A DNA stretch of 64,000 nucleotides from UBA1660 sp964462035 (GCA_964462035.1 CAYXAP010000034.1:19995-83994), one strand, 5' to 3'. Positions 16,633-26,144 are shown, counted from the stretch's first letter. The notes: a model not told the origin generated them from the letters alone. Program-made: numbers and translations.

Positions 16633-16664
16633 ATGTCGAAGCTGGTGAGGGTGAGGGTGCTGCC

Positions 16665-18230
16665 ATGCCTCTTCGACTCGCCTTCGCCTCGCTGATCGTC
16701 CTGCTCGCCGCTTGCGACGATTCGCCGCCGACGGATGCACCCGCAGGGGAGCTCCGGCCTCGCTCCGAGCCCATCGAGTTCGTCGGCCTCTCCGTCGAGA
16801 TGCCGCTGGCGACCCCGGCGGAGCTCGAGACTCGGCTGGGGCCGCTCTTCGGGGACGCCGCCCGAGCCGGCGCGACCCTCGACGCGGTCGAGATCCAGCC
16901 TGGCCTCTTTCTCTCGTCGTTCCCCGACACGCGTACCCCGGACCAGGTGGTGATCGAGCTGGCCATGGAGACCGTCGATGCACGCGATCGCCGCACGATC
17001 CTCCGGGTCCCTGCCTCGTTCGACTATGGCCAGCTCTTCCTCGACACGGCTGCGGTCGCGCTCACCCGTGGGGCCGAGGTCGAGGCCGAAGAGGCCGGCT
17101 CGATGAGCCCCTTCTTCCTGGAGTACCGAGCCGTCAGCCCCAATGGCGGCTCGCTGACGATCGAGGTGTCGTTCGAGAACGGCACCGGCAGCCTGACCAT
17201 CGCGACCCACACCCCCGAGACCTCGCTCCAGCCCGGGCTGGTCAATGCTCCCGCCTTCGGCGGCGAGCCCTACGAGCAGCTGGCGGGCACCGTCTGGTTC
17301 ACCCTCTCCCGCGACCAGTTCGACTTCTTCTCCACGCGCGCCTACGGGATCACCGCCGGAGCGGCCCAGAACTTCCAGGACTTTCGCCTCTTGCCCCACG
17401 ATTGGCTTCGGCTGACCGTCACGCCGCAGCTCTCCGACGAGATGGTGAACGTCGGCTTCGAGGTCGTCGATCTCGAAGGCCGCCGGATCCCCTTCGCGAA
17501 CGCGCCGGCGTCCCTCCTCGCGGGCGAGCAGTTCCGGGAGAACGTCTTCCGGATGGTCCGCAACATGCTCGACCAGGAGGCCGCGGAAGCCGGCTCCTCG
17601 ACCAAGTTCACCGTGCCGTTCCACTACGACGACCCCGAGGGCGGTGGTGTGGTGAAGGTCATCGCGCAGGGCCAGGGCGGCGTCTTCCAGATCGCCTACG
17701 CGGTCGAGTCACCGCGCCAGCGGCTGCGGCCGGTGGAGTTCCTGCCCTATCAGGGCGTGCTGGACGTGCCCGACGAGCTCCCTCCCCGCGACACCAGCTG
17801 CGCGGACGTCGGCTCCACGGAAGCGGTCGAGGGCCGCTTTCTCATCCGCTTCGATGCGTCGCCGACCGTTCGTGAGTCCGAGGACCTGACCGACCCGCTC
17901 CGCGGCAACATCTGGGGCAGCGTCTTCCGCGCTGACGACGTCACCCTCGCCGGTCCGAACGAGGGCGCGGAGCCGGTCGCGTCGTTCGCCTTCACCGACG
18001 TCGACATCACCACGATGGGCGAGGGCGAGACCTACCCGCTCGACGTGGTGCTCCCCGTCGGCGAGTACCAGGTGCTCGGGTTCATGGACGTGGACGGGAA
18101 CGCCAGCGACGCGATGTCCGACCCCGACGAGGGCGACCCTGTGACGCTGCCCATCGGCGGCTACGATCTGAAGTGCGCCGAGCAGCCCATCGTGGTCGAG
18201 TTCGCCCTCCTCCTCCCGCCTGGGCGGTGA
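16665..18230 (+). CDS. Large lipoprotein of unknown function, first gene of a three-gene operon
   Basis: MPLRLAFASLIVLLAAC is a clear lipoprotein signal; the rest of the 521-residue product is mostly beta-strand-like with no motif I recognise. A late segment (GEGETYPLDVVLPVGEYQVLG, FMDVDGNASDAMSDPDEGDP) resembles the metabolite-style or Ig-like domains seen in other lipoproteins here. The ATG at 16665 is preceded by GTGAGGGTG. Its stop overlaps the GTG start of the following cytochrome-like gene by four bases (GTGA), so the two are translationally coupled. It may bind or present the downstream cytochromes at the outer membrane, which is inference from context only. Confidence 0.8.
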   Translation: MPLRLAFASLIVLLAACDDSPPTDAPAGELRPRSEPIEFVGLSVEMPLATPAELETRLGPLFGDAARAGATLDAVEIQPGLFLSSFPDTRTPDQVVIELAMETVDARDRRTILRVPASFDYGQLFLDTAAVALTRGAEVEAEEAGSMSPFFLEYRAVSPNGGSLTIEVSFENGTGSLTIATHTPETSLQPGLVNAPAFGGEPYEQLAGTVWFTLSRDQFDFFSTRAYGITAGAAQNFQDFRLLPHDWLRLTVTPQLSDEMVNVGFEVVDLEGRRIPFANAPASLLAGEQFRENVFRMVRNMLDQEAAEAGSSTKFTVPFHYDDPEGGGVVKVIAQGQGGVFQIAYAVESPRQRLRPVEFLPYQGVLDVPDELPPRDTSCADVGSTEAVEGRFLIRFDASPTVRESEDLTDPLRGNIWGSVFRADDVTLAGPNEGAEPVASFAFTDVDITTMGEGETYPLDVVLPVGEYQVLGFMDVDGNASDAMSDPDEGDPVTLPIGGYDLKCAEQPIVVEFALLLPPGR

Positions 18231-19936
18231 GTCCCCGCCGCTCGATCCGGCTTCTGGCCGCGTCGATCCTGGTCGCGTCGCTGAGCTGTGGGCACGAGCC
18301 GGCGCACGACCATGCGTCCACCGGAAACACGATCGTCGTGGTCGGCGGAGCGCTGTGGCTCACCAGCCCAGACGACGATGCAGTGGTCTCACTCGACCTC
18401 GAGACCCTCGACGAGCTCGCGCGGCTCCCGATCTACGGGGCGCCCGAGCGCATCCTGCGTGCCTCGGACGGGAGGCTCTGGGTCACGCTGGCGCTCGCCC
18501 CCGCCGTCGCCACGATCGATGGCACCGCCGTCGTTCGGCACTCGGTCCCGTGCGGCGGCACCCACGACCTCGCCGAGCGATCGGATGGCAGCATCGCAGT
18601 GAGCTGCCCGAACGACGACCGAGTGGTGGTGCTCGATGCTGCCGGCGTCGTGCGCCGCGTGGCGGAGGTCGAGGGCCGTCCGCTGGCCCTGGCCGCGCTG
18701 GACGAAGAGCTCCACGTCGGCCTCCAGCGCTTCGGCGGCGTCCGGGTGTTCGACGCGGGTCTCGAGCCCATGAACGAGCGAGTCTTCGAGAGCGCGAGCG
18801 GAGTCCATGGCAGTCACCCCTCGCACTTCGCGGTCGACCGCGGCCGTGGCCTGGCCGGTACCTACGAGCGGGTCGAGCACGACGCCGACCGCGAGCGGCC
18901 GCCGGAGATCGGAGGCTACGGATCCGTGGTCGACGATCAGCCCCGGATCGATCCCCGCCTGCACGGCGCCTGCACGGGCGCCTATGCGCGCTTCGACGGC
19001 GGCCCCTTCGTCTTCAGCGGCCCCTCCGGCGCGGCGTGGGACGGCGACCGACTCTGGGTGACCCACCGGCAGACCGACAACGTCGCCCTGCTTCGCTGCC
19101 GCGGCTCGGTCGCGGTCGTCGAGGCCCACCGGGTCGGTCGTGGACCTCGGGGCGTGGCGGTCCACGATGGACGCGCCTATGTCGACGTCGGCTTCGACCA
19201 CGCCGTCGCCGTGCTGGAGGCGGGTGCGACGACGCCCATCCTCGAGCGGCGCCGGGCCCTCGGCGCGACCCGCATGGACGCGCTGGCGCTGCGAGGCCGG
19301 GACATCTTCTACGATGCCGTCGACATCCACCTCACCCCGAGCGGTGTGGTGACCTGCGCGACGTGCCACCCCGGCGGCGGCGACGATGGGCTCACCTGGT
19401 TTCTCCACACGCCCGGCGTGGACCGCAAGCTGCGACGCACACCGCCGGCCTGGCGAGCACGCTCCGCGACCGCGCCCTATCACTGGGACGCGACGATCCC
19501 CGACATCGACACCCTCGGGCGGGACACCATCCACGAGCTGATGGAGGGTGATGGGCTGCTCGTCGACTACGAGGCCCTCACCGCCTACCTCGACCAGGCC
19601 CCGGCGCCACCGCCGCGCCCCGCCGAGGACGCCGCGGAGGTCGATCGTGGCGCGATGGTCTTCACCGGCGCCGGTTGCGCCGACTGCCACCCGGGCGGGG
19701 GAACGGACGGCCGGACGCACACCGTGCTCGCCCGGAGCGATGACGCGGACGCGCGACTCGACGCCGTGGACACCCCCACCCTCGAGGCCATCCGCGCCCG
19801 AGCCCCCTACCTGCACGACGGCCGCGCGCCGACCCTTCGGAGCGTGCTCACCGACCACGGCGCCATCCACGGCGCCACCGCCACGCTCGCGGAGACCGAG
19901 CTGAACGCCCTACTGGCCTACCTGGAGTCGCTGTGA
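18227..19936 (+). CDS. Lipoprotein with N-terminal beta-propeller and C-terminal di-haem cytochrome c part
   Basis: GTG at 18227 opens a lipoprotein signal (SIRLLAASILVASLSC). Residues to about 370 form a YVTN-like propeller (GALWLTSPDDDAVVSLDLET, RILRASDGRLWVTLALAP, VAVHDGRAYVDVGFDHAVAV). The C-terminal third has two CxxCH haem sites, CATCHPGGG and CADCHPGGG, each preceded by sequences like RGRDIFYDAV or RGAMVFTGAG, as in di-haem peroxidase/MauG-related cytochromes, and a conserved RARAPYLHDGRAPTLRSV end. It should be an extracytoplasmic electron-transfer protein. Start and stop overlap both neighbours through GTGA junctions, placing it in the middle of a coupled operon. Confidence 0.88.
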   Translation: MSPRRSIRLLAASILVASLSCGHEPAHDHASTGNTIVVVGGALWLTSPDDDAVVSLDLETLDELARLPIYGAPERILRASDGRLWVTLALAPAVATIDGTAVVRHSVPCGGTHDLAERSDGSIAVSCPNDDRVVVLDAAGVVRRVAEVEGRPLALAALDEELHVGLQRFGGVRVFDAGLEPMNERVFESASGVHGSHPSHFAVDRGRGLAGTYERVEHDADRERPPEIGGYGSVVDDQPRIDPRLHGACTGAYARFDGGPFVFSGPSGAAWDGDRLWVTHRQTDNVALLRCRGSVAVVEAHRVGRGPRGVAVHDGRAYVDVGFDHAVAVLEAGATTPILERRRALGATRMDALALRGRDIFYDAVDIHLTPSGVVTCATCHPGGGDDGLTWFLHTPGVDRKLRRTPPAWRARSATAPYHWDATIPDIDTLGRDTIHELMEGDGLLVDYEALTAYLDQAPAPPPRPAEDAAEVDRGAMVFTGAGCADCHPGGGTDGRTHTVLARSDDADARLDAVDTPTLEAIRARAPYLHDGRAPTLRSVLTDHGAIHGATATLAETELNALLAYLESL

Positions 19937-21312
19937 CGAGACGAACGACGGAGATCCTCACCTGCGTGCTCGCCCTGACGCTGGCGTGTGGTGACGACGA
20001 TGACGGCGACACGGCGACGGACGCGTCGGTGGACGCAGCCCCCGCGGTCGATGCCGGTCCGTACTGGGAGCCGCTCGATCGGCCGCCGCTGGAAGCGGGT
20101 AACGCGCCCGACGCGAGTGACGAGGAGCGCTATCAGGGCATGCTTCGCTTCCTCTGGGACCCATGGGACACGGAGGTGCTCGACCAGTGGCCGCCGGCGG
20201 AGTTCATGCTGCAGCTCCTGGTCGACGAGCCGGAGGTCTTCGGTGAGCAGTTCTCGTCGTTCGGTTTCATCCCCGACCCGAACGACGACTTTCCCATCGG
20301 TCTCAAGCGTGGGCTGATGGACGACACTCGCATCCACGAGACGTGCGCGATGTGCCACGTGGCGCGGCTTCCCTCGGGGGAGCTCTGGCTCGGCCTTCCG
20401 GCCACCGAGCTCGACATCGGAGCCTTCCGCGTGGCCATCAACGAGCGCTGGGTCGCGGCCGGCAACGAGCCGCTGATGACCGACCTTCAGATCGCGAAGG
20501 CTCGACAGCTCGGGCCAGGTCGGCAGAACGCCGAGAGCAGCAGCTACGAGCAGGTCGTGCCGGCGGACTTCCCGCCCTATTTCGGCCTCGGCGACCGCGA
20601 GTCGATGAACTACCTGGGCACCGGCGCCGATGCGCGAACGGAGGGCTACTTCGCGATCTTCGCGTTCGGTGCCGGAGACCCGAACGACGAAGAGGCGCTG
20701 GTGCCCTTCCCGCCGCCGAGCCGAACCGGCCCGATGGTCGCCTTCCTGGAGACCATCTCGCCGCCGCCGCCGACACCGCAGGAGCCGGGGACCGCGGCCA
20801 TGGGCGAAGCCATCTTCGAGCGGGAGCGCTGCAATGAGTGCCACCACGTGGACGACCCCACCGAGATCGGCATCGTCACCTACGACTACGACGGCGTGGA
20901 GCGCTTCCCTGGTGATGACCCGGAGTTCCCCAACGGCAGCATCGCGACCAGTCGCTGGCACCGTGTCCTGATCGACGGAGACGAGAGCGGGGCCGGCGCG
21001 GTGAGCGACGAGGGAAGGGCCGAGCTCATCCAGTTCATCATCCGGAATCGACTCGCCGTTCGCATGAGCGACGGCTACCGAGCGCTCGATCTCCGAGGGA
21101 TCTGGGCCACGGCGCCATACCTCCACAACGGCAGCGTTCCCACGCTCGAAGCCCTCTTTCTACCGCCCGCCGAACGGCCCGCGAGCTTCGAACGAAACGG
21201 CTTCACCATCGACACGAGCGTGGCGGGGAACGGCAACCTCGGCCACGACTTCGGCACCAGCCTGACGGAAGACGAACGCTTGGCCCTGATCGCCTACCTC
21301 CGGACCCTTTGA
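19933..21312 (+). CDS. Di-haem cytochrome c lipoprotein
   Basis: GTG 19933 overlaps the preceding TGA. The lipoprotein signal is MTRRTTEILTCVLALTLAC, followed by GDDDDGD. Two haem-binding motifs, CAMCH (after DDTRIHET) and CNECH (after GEAIFERER), lie about 160 residues apart, and the C-terminus has the RGIWATAPYLHNGSVPTLEALF block shared with large cytochrome c domains of the DUF1592/peroxidase type. In the upstream neighbour the equivalent block is RARAPYLHDGRAPTL, so the two cytochromes may be related by duplication or act in sequence. It probably passes electrons across the periplasm to an unidentified partner. Confidence 0.9.
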   Translation: MTRRTTEILTCVLALTLACGDDDDGDTATDASVDAAPAVDAGPYWEPLDRPPLEAGNAPDASDEERYQGMLRFLWDPWDTEVLDQWPPAEFMLQLLVDEPEVFGEQFSSFGFIPDPNDDFPIGLKRGLMDDTRIHETCAMCHVARLPSGELWLGLPATELDIGAFRVAINERWVAAGNEPLMTDLQIAKARQLGPGRQNAESSSYEQVVPADFPPYFGLGDRESMNYLGTGADARTEGYFAIFAFGAGDPNDEEALVPFPPPSRTGPMVAFLETISPPPPTPQEPGTAAMGEAIFERERCNECHHVDDPTEIGIVTYDYDGVERFPGDDPEFPNGSIATSRWHRVLIDGDESGAGAVSDEGRAELIQFIIRNRLAVRMSDGYRALDLRGIWATAPYLHNGSVPTLEALFLPPAERPASFERNGFTIDTSVAGNGNLGHDFGTSLTEDERLALIAYLRTL

Positions 21313-21403
21313 GCGGGCATGCACCGGGGTGCTAGCGAGTTCGGTCCCGATCCTCTAATCTTTGGTTCATAGGAGAGCGGCTCGCCGCCGAGGAGCAGAG
21401 AAA

Positions 21404-21967
21404 ATTTCAGCCAAAGTCTTCGTGGGTAACCTCAACTACCGGACAACGAAGGAGGACCTCGTCGAGTTCCTCTCGCCGGCAGGAGAGGTCGTCGACGCGT
21501 TCCTCCCGACGGATCGGGAAACGGGTCGGCCGAGAGGGTTCGGGTTCGTGACGTTCGCCAGCGAAGACCAGGCACGTGCGTGCATCGAGCAGTTCAATGG
21601 GAAGGAGCTCGGTGGCCGAGCCCTGAACATCAACGCGGCCGAGGAACGTCGTCGCGGTGGTGGTGGCCCTCCCGGGCGCGGTGGTCCTCCCGGCCGTGGT
21701 GGACCGCGTGGCGGTGGCGATCGCGACCGTGGTCGCGGCCGTCCGTCTCCCATCGCCGAGTTCAAGCGTGGCGGTCCGTCCGACCGACCGCCGCCCCGAC
21801 GGGGTGGTCCGGTGCCGCCTCCGCCCGAGGAGGCGGAGATCGCCTATGACCAGGACGAACGAAAGTTCGACGGCGGCGCCGATGAGGACGAGCCGCACTG
21901 GAAGAAGAAGAAGAAGAAGCGCAAGGGCAGTCGCCGAGGGCTGCGCGCCAAGAAGCGCAGCCTCTGA
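21404..21967 (+). CDS. RRM-type RNA-binding protein, probable ATT start
   Basis: One RNA-recognition motif fills the N-terminus: RNP2 is KVFVGNLNY and RNP1 is RGFGFVTF, with GGRALNINAAEER closing the domain. An RGG/GPPGRGG-rich tail and a Lys-rich end (HWKKKKKKRKGSRRG) follow, about 187 residues in all. Bacterial proteins of this type bind single-stranded RNA and are often cold-inducible. No ATG, GTG or TTG lies at the expected start. The frame reads GAG AAA ATT TCA GCC AAA GTC, and the ATT at 21404 sits eight bases after GAGGAG (21390-21395) and aligns with the usual M-S-A-K start of the family. A TTG at 21362 is the alternative, but it has no Shine-Dalgarno. Confidence 0.85.
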   Translation: MSAKVFVGNLNYRTTKEDLVEFLSPAGEVVDAFLPTDRETGRPRGFGFVTFASEDQARACIEQFNGKELGGRALNINAAEERRRGGGGPPGRGGPPGRGGPRGGGDRDRGRGRPSPIAEFKRGGPSDRPPPRRGGPVPPPPEEAEIAYDQDERKFDGGADEDEPHWKKKKKKRKGSRRGLRAKKRSL

Positions 21968-21979
21968 CGCCGACTCGTG

Positions 21980-22951
21980 ATGGGGCAGCGTCGGTCACTC
22001 GGTGAGCGGGTCCGTCAGCGGATCGGTGGTGTGGCCGCGGAAGCCTTCTTCCAGGGGCTGAGCAACGCCGCGCGGCTTCATCCTCGGGCGAGGCCCGAGC
22101 GTCACGGCGTCGAGGTCATTCACGACCTCGACTACCGCGGCACCGGCGACGACTTCCACCTGCTCGACGTCTACCGACCGATCGAGCGCAACGAGCCCCT
22201 GCCCGTGGTCTTGCACATCCACGGCGGGGGCTTTCGCATCCTGTCCAAGGACACCCACTGGGTGATGGGGCTCGCCTTCGCCCGTCGCGGCGCGATCGTG
22301 TTCAACGTGAGCTATCGACTCGCGCCGCGGCACCCCTTCCCCGCGGCGGTCGAAGACGTCTGCGCCGCCTACGAGTGGGTCCTCGACAACGCTGCTCGCT
22401 TCGGTGGGGATCCCTCGAAGCTGATCGTCGCCGGCGAGTCCGCCGGCGCGAACCTCACCACCGCCCTGACCGTGGCGACCACCTTCGAGCGCCCCGAACC
22501 CTACGCGCGCCGTGTGTTCGAGCGTGGAGTCGTTCCGGTCGGTGCGATGCCCTTCTGCGGGATCCTGCACGTGTCGGAGATCGATCGCTACTTCGAGAAG
22601 GGCAAGCTCTCACCTTGGGTCGTCGACCGCCTGCGGGAGGTCTCGTCCGCCTACCTCTCCGGCCCCGAGCCGGAGCACGGTATCGCGCTCGCCAATCCGC
22701 TCGTGATGCTCGAGTCCGACCGGGAGCCGGAGCGACCGCTGCCGCCCTTCTTCGCGCCCGTGGGCACGAAGGACCCGATCCTCGACGACACTCGCCGTCT
22801 CGCCCGAGCACTGGAACGGCGGGGCGTTCCCTGCGAGACCACCTACTATGCCGGCGAGCCCCATGCCTTCCATGCCTTCGTGTTCCGGCAGAACGCTCGC
22901 CGGTGCTGGGCGGATGCGTATCGCTTCGTCGACCGCTGCGTCGCCGACTGA
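21980..22951 (+). CDS. HSL/acetyl-esterase-like alpha/beta hydrolase
   Basis: The 323-residue protein has the hormone-sensitive-lipase signature: VVLHIHGGGFRILSKDTHW (oxyanion-hole HGGG), VSYRLAPRHPFPAAVEDVCA, IVAGESAGANLTTAL with the nucleophilic Ser in GESAG, then GTKDPILDD with the acid and GEPHAFHAF with the His. It has no signal peptide, so it should be cytoplasmic and act on short acyl esters. ATG 21980 is directly preceded by an in-frame GTG at 21977. The MsbA-like gene follows after nine bases, suggesting an operon of hydrolase, exporter and second hydrolase. Confidence 0.88.
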   Translation: MGQRRSLGERVRQRIGGVAAEAFFQGLSNAARLHPRARPERHGVEVIHDLDYRGTGDDFHLLDVYRPIERNEPLPVVLHIHGGGFRILSKDTHWVMGLAFARRGAIVFNVSYRLAPRHPFPAAVEDVCAAYEWVLDNAARFGGDPSKLIVAGESAGANLTTALTVATTFERPEPYARRVFERGVVPVGAMPFCGILHVSEIDRYFEKGKLSPWVVDRLREVSSAYLSGPEPEHGIALANPLVMLESDREPERPLPPFFAPVGTKDPILDDTRRLARALERRGVPCETTYYAGEPHAFHAFVFRQNARRCWADAYRFVDRCVAD

Positions 22952-22960
22952 GGTCCACGC

Positions 22961-24799
22961 GTGAGCTCGGACCCGAACGACTTCCCGTCGATCGGAGAGA
23001 CCGGCTGGGTCTCGGACCGCGTTCGGCGCGCGGTGCAGACCCGCCGAATCGTCGGCCTGGTCCGCCCCTATCTCGGCCGCTTCCTCCTGGCGACCGTCTT
23101 CCTGCTCATCGGTAGCAGCATCTCGCTCGTCTACCCGCAGGCCATTCGCTACGCGCTCGACCAGGGGCTCTCGGACGACACCACCCTCGACACCTACGAC
23201 CAGATCGGGTTGGGGCTCATCGGCCTCTTCGTCTTCCAGGCGATCTTCACCTGGCTGCGCCACTACCTGATGAGCTGGCTCGGCGAGCGCGCCGTGGTGG
23301 ACCTCCGGATACGCGTCGCGGCGCACATGCTGCGGTTGCCGGTCGGGTGGTTCCACGAGCGCCGTACCGGTGAGCTCGTCGGGCGGATCGCTGGTGATGT
23401 GATGCTGCTCGAGAGCTTCGTCGGGTCCCAGCTCAGCATGGGCCTCCGCAACCTCGTCACGCTCTTCGGCGCCGCGGTCCTGCTCTTCGTGGTCAACGCG
23501 CAGCTGGGGCTCTTCATGCTCGCGATCGTCCCGGCGATGGTCGTGACCGTGATCGTGTTCGGTCGCTTCATCCGGAAGATGAGCAAGGGGCTGCAGGACG
23601 CGATCGCCGAGACCAACGCGCGGCTGCAGGAGAGCTTCGGTGCCATCGAGACGGTCCAGGCCTTCGGTCAGGAAGACGGGGAGGCGGAGCGCTACCGCGA
23701 TGGGACGGCCTTCGCGTTCTCGCGCGCGCTGAAGCTGGCTCGGTGGCGCGCCTCCTTCTTCGCGGTCGCCTCGCTCTCCGGCTACCTCGCGCTCGGTGCG
23801 ATCGTCTGGGTCGGCATCCGTCGAGTCGCGCAAGGCGAGATCTCCCCGGGCGAGCTCATGGCCTTCGTCCTCTACTCGGGCATGGTCGCCGCGTCGCTCG
23901 CGTCGCTCGCGTCGCTCTGGGGCGCGTTGCAGCGCGCGGGGGGCGCGACGGAGCGGCTCTTCGAGATCCTCGAGACCGAGCCCAACGTGCGCAACGCCAG
24001 CGAGACCCAGCCGCTCCCCGAGGAGCCCGCGGCGTTGGTCTTCGAAGGGGTGCACTTCGCCTACGCCGAGGGCGAAGAGGTCCTTCGGGGCATCGATCTC
24101 ACCATCCAGCCGGGCGAGACGGTCGCGTTGGTCGGCCCCTCGGGTGCGGGCAAGACCACCCTCACGAATCTCGTGCTGCGCTTCTACGACCCGACGGCGG
24201 GGCGCATCACCCTGGGCGGCGTCGACTTCCGAGACGCCGACCTCGAGGCCCTCCGTGGAAAGATGGCGGTCGTTCCACAGGACCCGGTCCTCTTCGCGGA
24301 GTCGATCGCCGAGAACCTCTCCTATGGCGCTCCCGGCGCGAGCCGTGAGGCGATCGAGGACGCGGCCCGGCGAGCGTTCGCGGCCGAGTTCGTCGAGAGC
24401 TTCCCCGATGGCTACGCCACAGTCTGTGGCGAGCGCGGGGTCAAGCTCTCGGGCGGTCAGCGGCAGCGGATCGCCATCGGTCGGGCGCTCTTGGTCGACC
24501 CGCAGATCCTCATCCTGGACGAAGCGACCTCGAGCCTCGATGCCCAGTCGGAAGCCTATGTGCAGCGAGCGCTCGCCGCCGCGGCCGAAGGGCGGACGAC
24601 CTTGGTGATCGCCCATCGCCTCTCGACGGTTCGGGACGCCGACCGCATCATCGTGCTCCAGGACGGCAAGGTGGTCGAGCAGGGGACCCACGACAGTTTG
24701 ATGGCCGCCGACGGCCTCTATCGGGACCTGGTGCAGCATCAGCTCGAGGCGTCACCGGAGCCCGAGAGTCCGTCCCTCGTCGCTGGAGGTGAGGCGTGA
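22961..24799 (+). CDS. MsbA-like ABC exporter (fused membrane and ATPase domains)
   Basis: The 612-residue half-transporter has six membrane spans (such as FLLATVFLLIGSSISLVYPQ, LIGLFVFQAIFTWLRHYL and TLFGAAVLLFVVNAQLGLFM) followed by the nucleotide-binding domain: Walker A GPSGAGKTT, Q-loop VVPQDPVLF, signature LSGGQRQRIAIGRALL, Walker B ILILDEATSSLD and H-loop VIAHRLSTV. As in MsbA/lipid A and multidrug exporters, it would function as a homodimer in the inner membrane and export a hydrophobic substrate; the substrate is unknown. The start GTG at 22961 is nine bases after the upstream hydrolase. Its TGA overlaps the GTG of the next gene. Confidence 0.92.
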   Translation: MSSDPNDFPSIGETGWVSDRVRRAVQTRRIVGLVRPYLGRFLLATVFLLIGSSISLVYPQAIRYALDQGLSDDTTLDTYDQIGLGLIGLFVFQAIFTWLRHYLMSWLGERAVVDLRIRVAAHMLRLPVGWFHERRTGELVGRIAGDVMLLESFVGSQLSMGLRNLVTLFGAAVLLFVVNAQLGLFMLAIVPAMVVTVIVFGRFIRKMSKGLQDAIAETNARLQESFGAIETVQAFGQEDGEAERYRDGTAFAFSRALKLARWRASFFAVASLSGYLALGAIVWVGIRRVAQGEISPGELMAFVLYSGMVAASLASLASLWGALQRAGGATERLFEILETEPNVRNASETQPLPEEPAALVFEGVHFAYAEGEEVLRGIDLTIQPGETVALVGPSGAGKTTLTNLVLRFYDPTAGRITLGGVDFRDADLEALRGKMAVVPQDPVLFAESIAENLSYGAPGASREAIEDAARRAFAAEFVESFPDGYATVCGERGVKLSGGQRQRIAIGRALLVDPQILILDEATSSLDAQSEAYVQRALAAAAEGRTTLVIAHRLSTVRDADRIIVLQDGKVVEQGTHDSLMAADGLYRDLVQHQLEASPEPESPSLVAGGEA

Positions 24800-26103
24800 G
24801 GCCCTCGCGGCCCTCCATCCCTCCCTCGCGTCGAGAGCGCCGTCGCAGCCGGGAGCCCCAGCCGCCCCCGCTGAGTCCGACCCGCGACCGCATGCGGCGG
24901 CTCTTCGTCGGTGGGCTGACCCTCCTGGCCGGGGCAGGTCTCGGCTGGCTCGCCTCGGACGTGGTCGACGACGATCGCTTTCGCGAGATGGCCCAGATCG
25001 CCGAGGCCCTCATGGAAGAGGAAGACGGCGCCGCGTGGCCGCCGCGACAGCACGAGGGACGGCTCGACGCGGGCACGCCTCCCCTTCGAGTCCGGGACGC
25101 GGGTCGGAACGTGGACTCCGGCCCGCCACTGCCCACGCCGCCGCCGGCCCGGCCCGGTTTCCAGGTTCGGCAGGAGCAGCGCGACGGCCTCTATCTCCTC
25201 GAGGCCGTCATCGGGGACGCGGACTTCGACGACCCGCTGCCGATGGTCGTCGTGCTCCACGGTCGCGGCGACCGCGCCCACGTCCCGGGTGGCCCCTTCA
25301 TGCATCTCGCCCACCCGGTTCGCGTGATCGTCCCACAGGCACCGGACCCGCTCGGAGACGGATGGCAGTGGCTGCCGGTTCGCGTTGGCGACAACCTCGT
25401 CGACCGGCTCTCGTCGACGCTCTTCGAAACCGCGGACCGACTGGCGAGCTTCATCCAAGGGCTGCTCGACGAGCGCGACACCGAAGGGCGCGCGATCGTG
25501 ACCGGCTTCAGCCAGGGTGGGCTGCTCACGCTGACGCTCGCCGTCCACCACGACGACGTCGTGGGTCACGCCATCCCGCTCGCGTCGTGGCTGCCGCCGC
25601 CGCTCGAGCCCTCGTATCTGCGTCGCGATCGGCGCCACGCCGCGATCCGGTCGATGCATGGCACCGCCGATACGATCGTCCCCATCGATCCGACGACTGC
25701 GCTCTTCGGTCGTCTCTCGGAGATCGGCTTCGACGTCGAGCTCGTTCAGGTCCCGGGCATCGAGCACACGATGAGCCAGGACATGAACCTGCTCTTCCAC
25801 GAGTGGCTCGACGAGGCGGTCTGCCTGATGGTCGATGATCCCATCTGCGCCGCCGGGGCTCGCCAGCGAGCGGCCGAGCTGCGAGCGCTCCCGGCGCCGC
25901 CGATGCCGGACGCCTTCGTTCCGCTCGACGGCGCCGTCCTCGATGGGGCGGTCCTGGACGGCGCGATCCGCGACGGATCGCGACCGAACCGAGCCCGTCG
26001 TCGGCCCGATGGTGGTGTCCTGGAGCCCGCGCCCGTCGGTCCCGTGGAGCCCGAAGCGCCACCCCCGGACCCGGTCATCGCGCCGGGCGAAGTTGAAAAC
26101 TGA
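24796..26103 (+). CDS. Membrane-anchored phospholipase/carboxylesterase-like hydrolase
   Basis: GTG 24796 overlaps the exporter stop (GTGA). An Arg/Pro-rich cytoplasmic N-terminus leads to one membrane anchor (RLFVGGLTLLAGAGLGWLA), a Pro-rich linker, then an alpha/beta hydrolase core: LPMVVVLHGRGDRAHVPGG, VPQAPDPLGDGWQWLPV, AIVTGFSQGGLLTLTLAVH with the catalytic Ser in GFSQG, SMHGTADTIVPID with the acid and GIEHTMSQD with the His. This order matches dienelactone hydrolase/carboxylesterase 2 relatives. A disordered tail contains LDGAVLDGAVLDGAIRDG, a short tandem repeat. The hydrolase faces the periplasm by topology; the substrate may be what the exporter moves, by inference. Confidence 0.85.
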   Translation: MRPSRPSIPPSRRERRRSREPQPPPLSPTRDRMRRLFVGGLTLLAGAGLGWLASDVVDDDRFREMAQIAEALMEEEDGAAWPPRQHEGRLDAGTPPLRVRDAGRNVDSGPPLPTPPPARPGFQVRQEQRDGLYLLEAVIGDADFDDPLPMVVVLHGRGDRAHVPGGPFMHLAHPVRVIVPQAPDPLGDGWQWLPVRVGDNLVDRLSSTLFETADRLASFIQGLLDERDTEGRAIVTGFSQGGLLTLTLAVHHDDVVGHAIPLASWLPPPLEPSYLRRDRRHAAIRSMHGTADTIVPIDPTTALFGRLSEIGFDVELVQVPGIEHTMSQDMNLLFHEWLDEAVCLMVDDPICAAGARQRAAELRALPAPPMPDAFVPLDGAVLDGAVLDGAIRDGSRPNRARRRPDGGVLEPAPVGPVEPEAPPPDPVIAPGEVEN

Positions 26104-26144
26104 GCCGATCCCGTGAAGATGTGGGCACTGGAATAGGTGGACCC

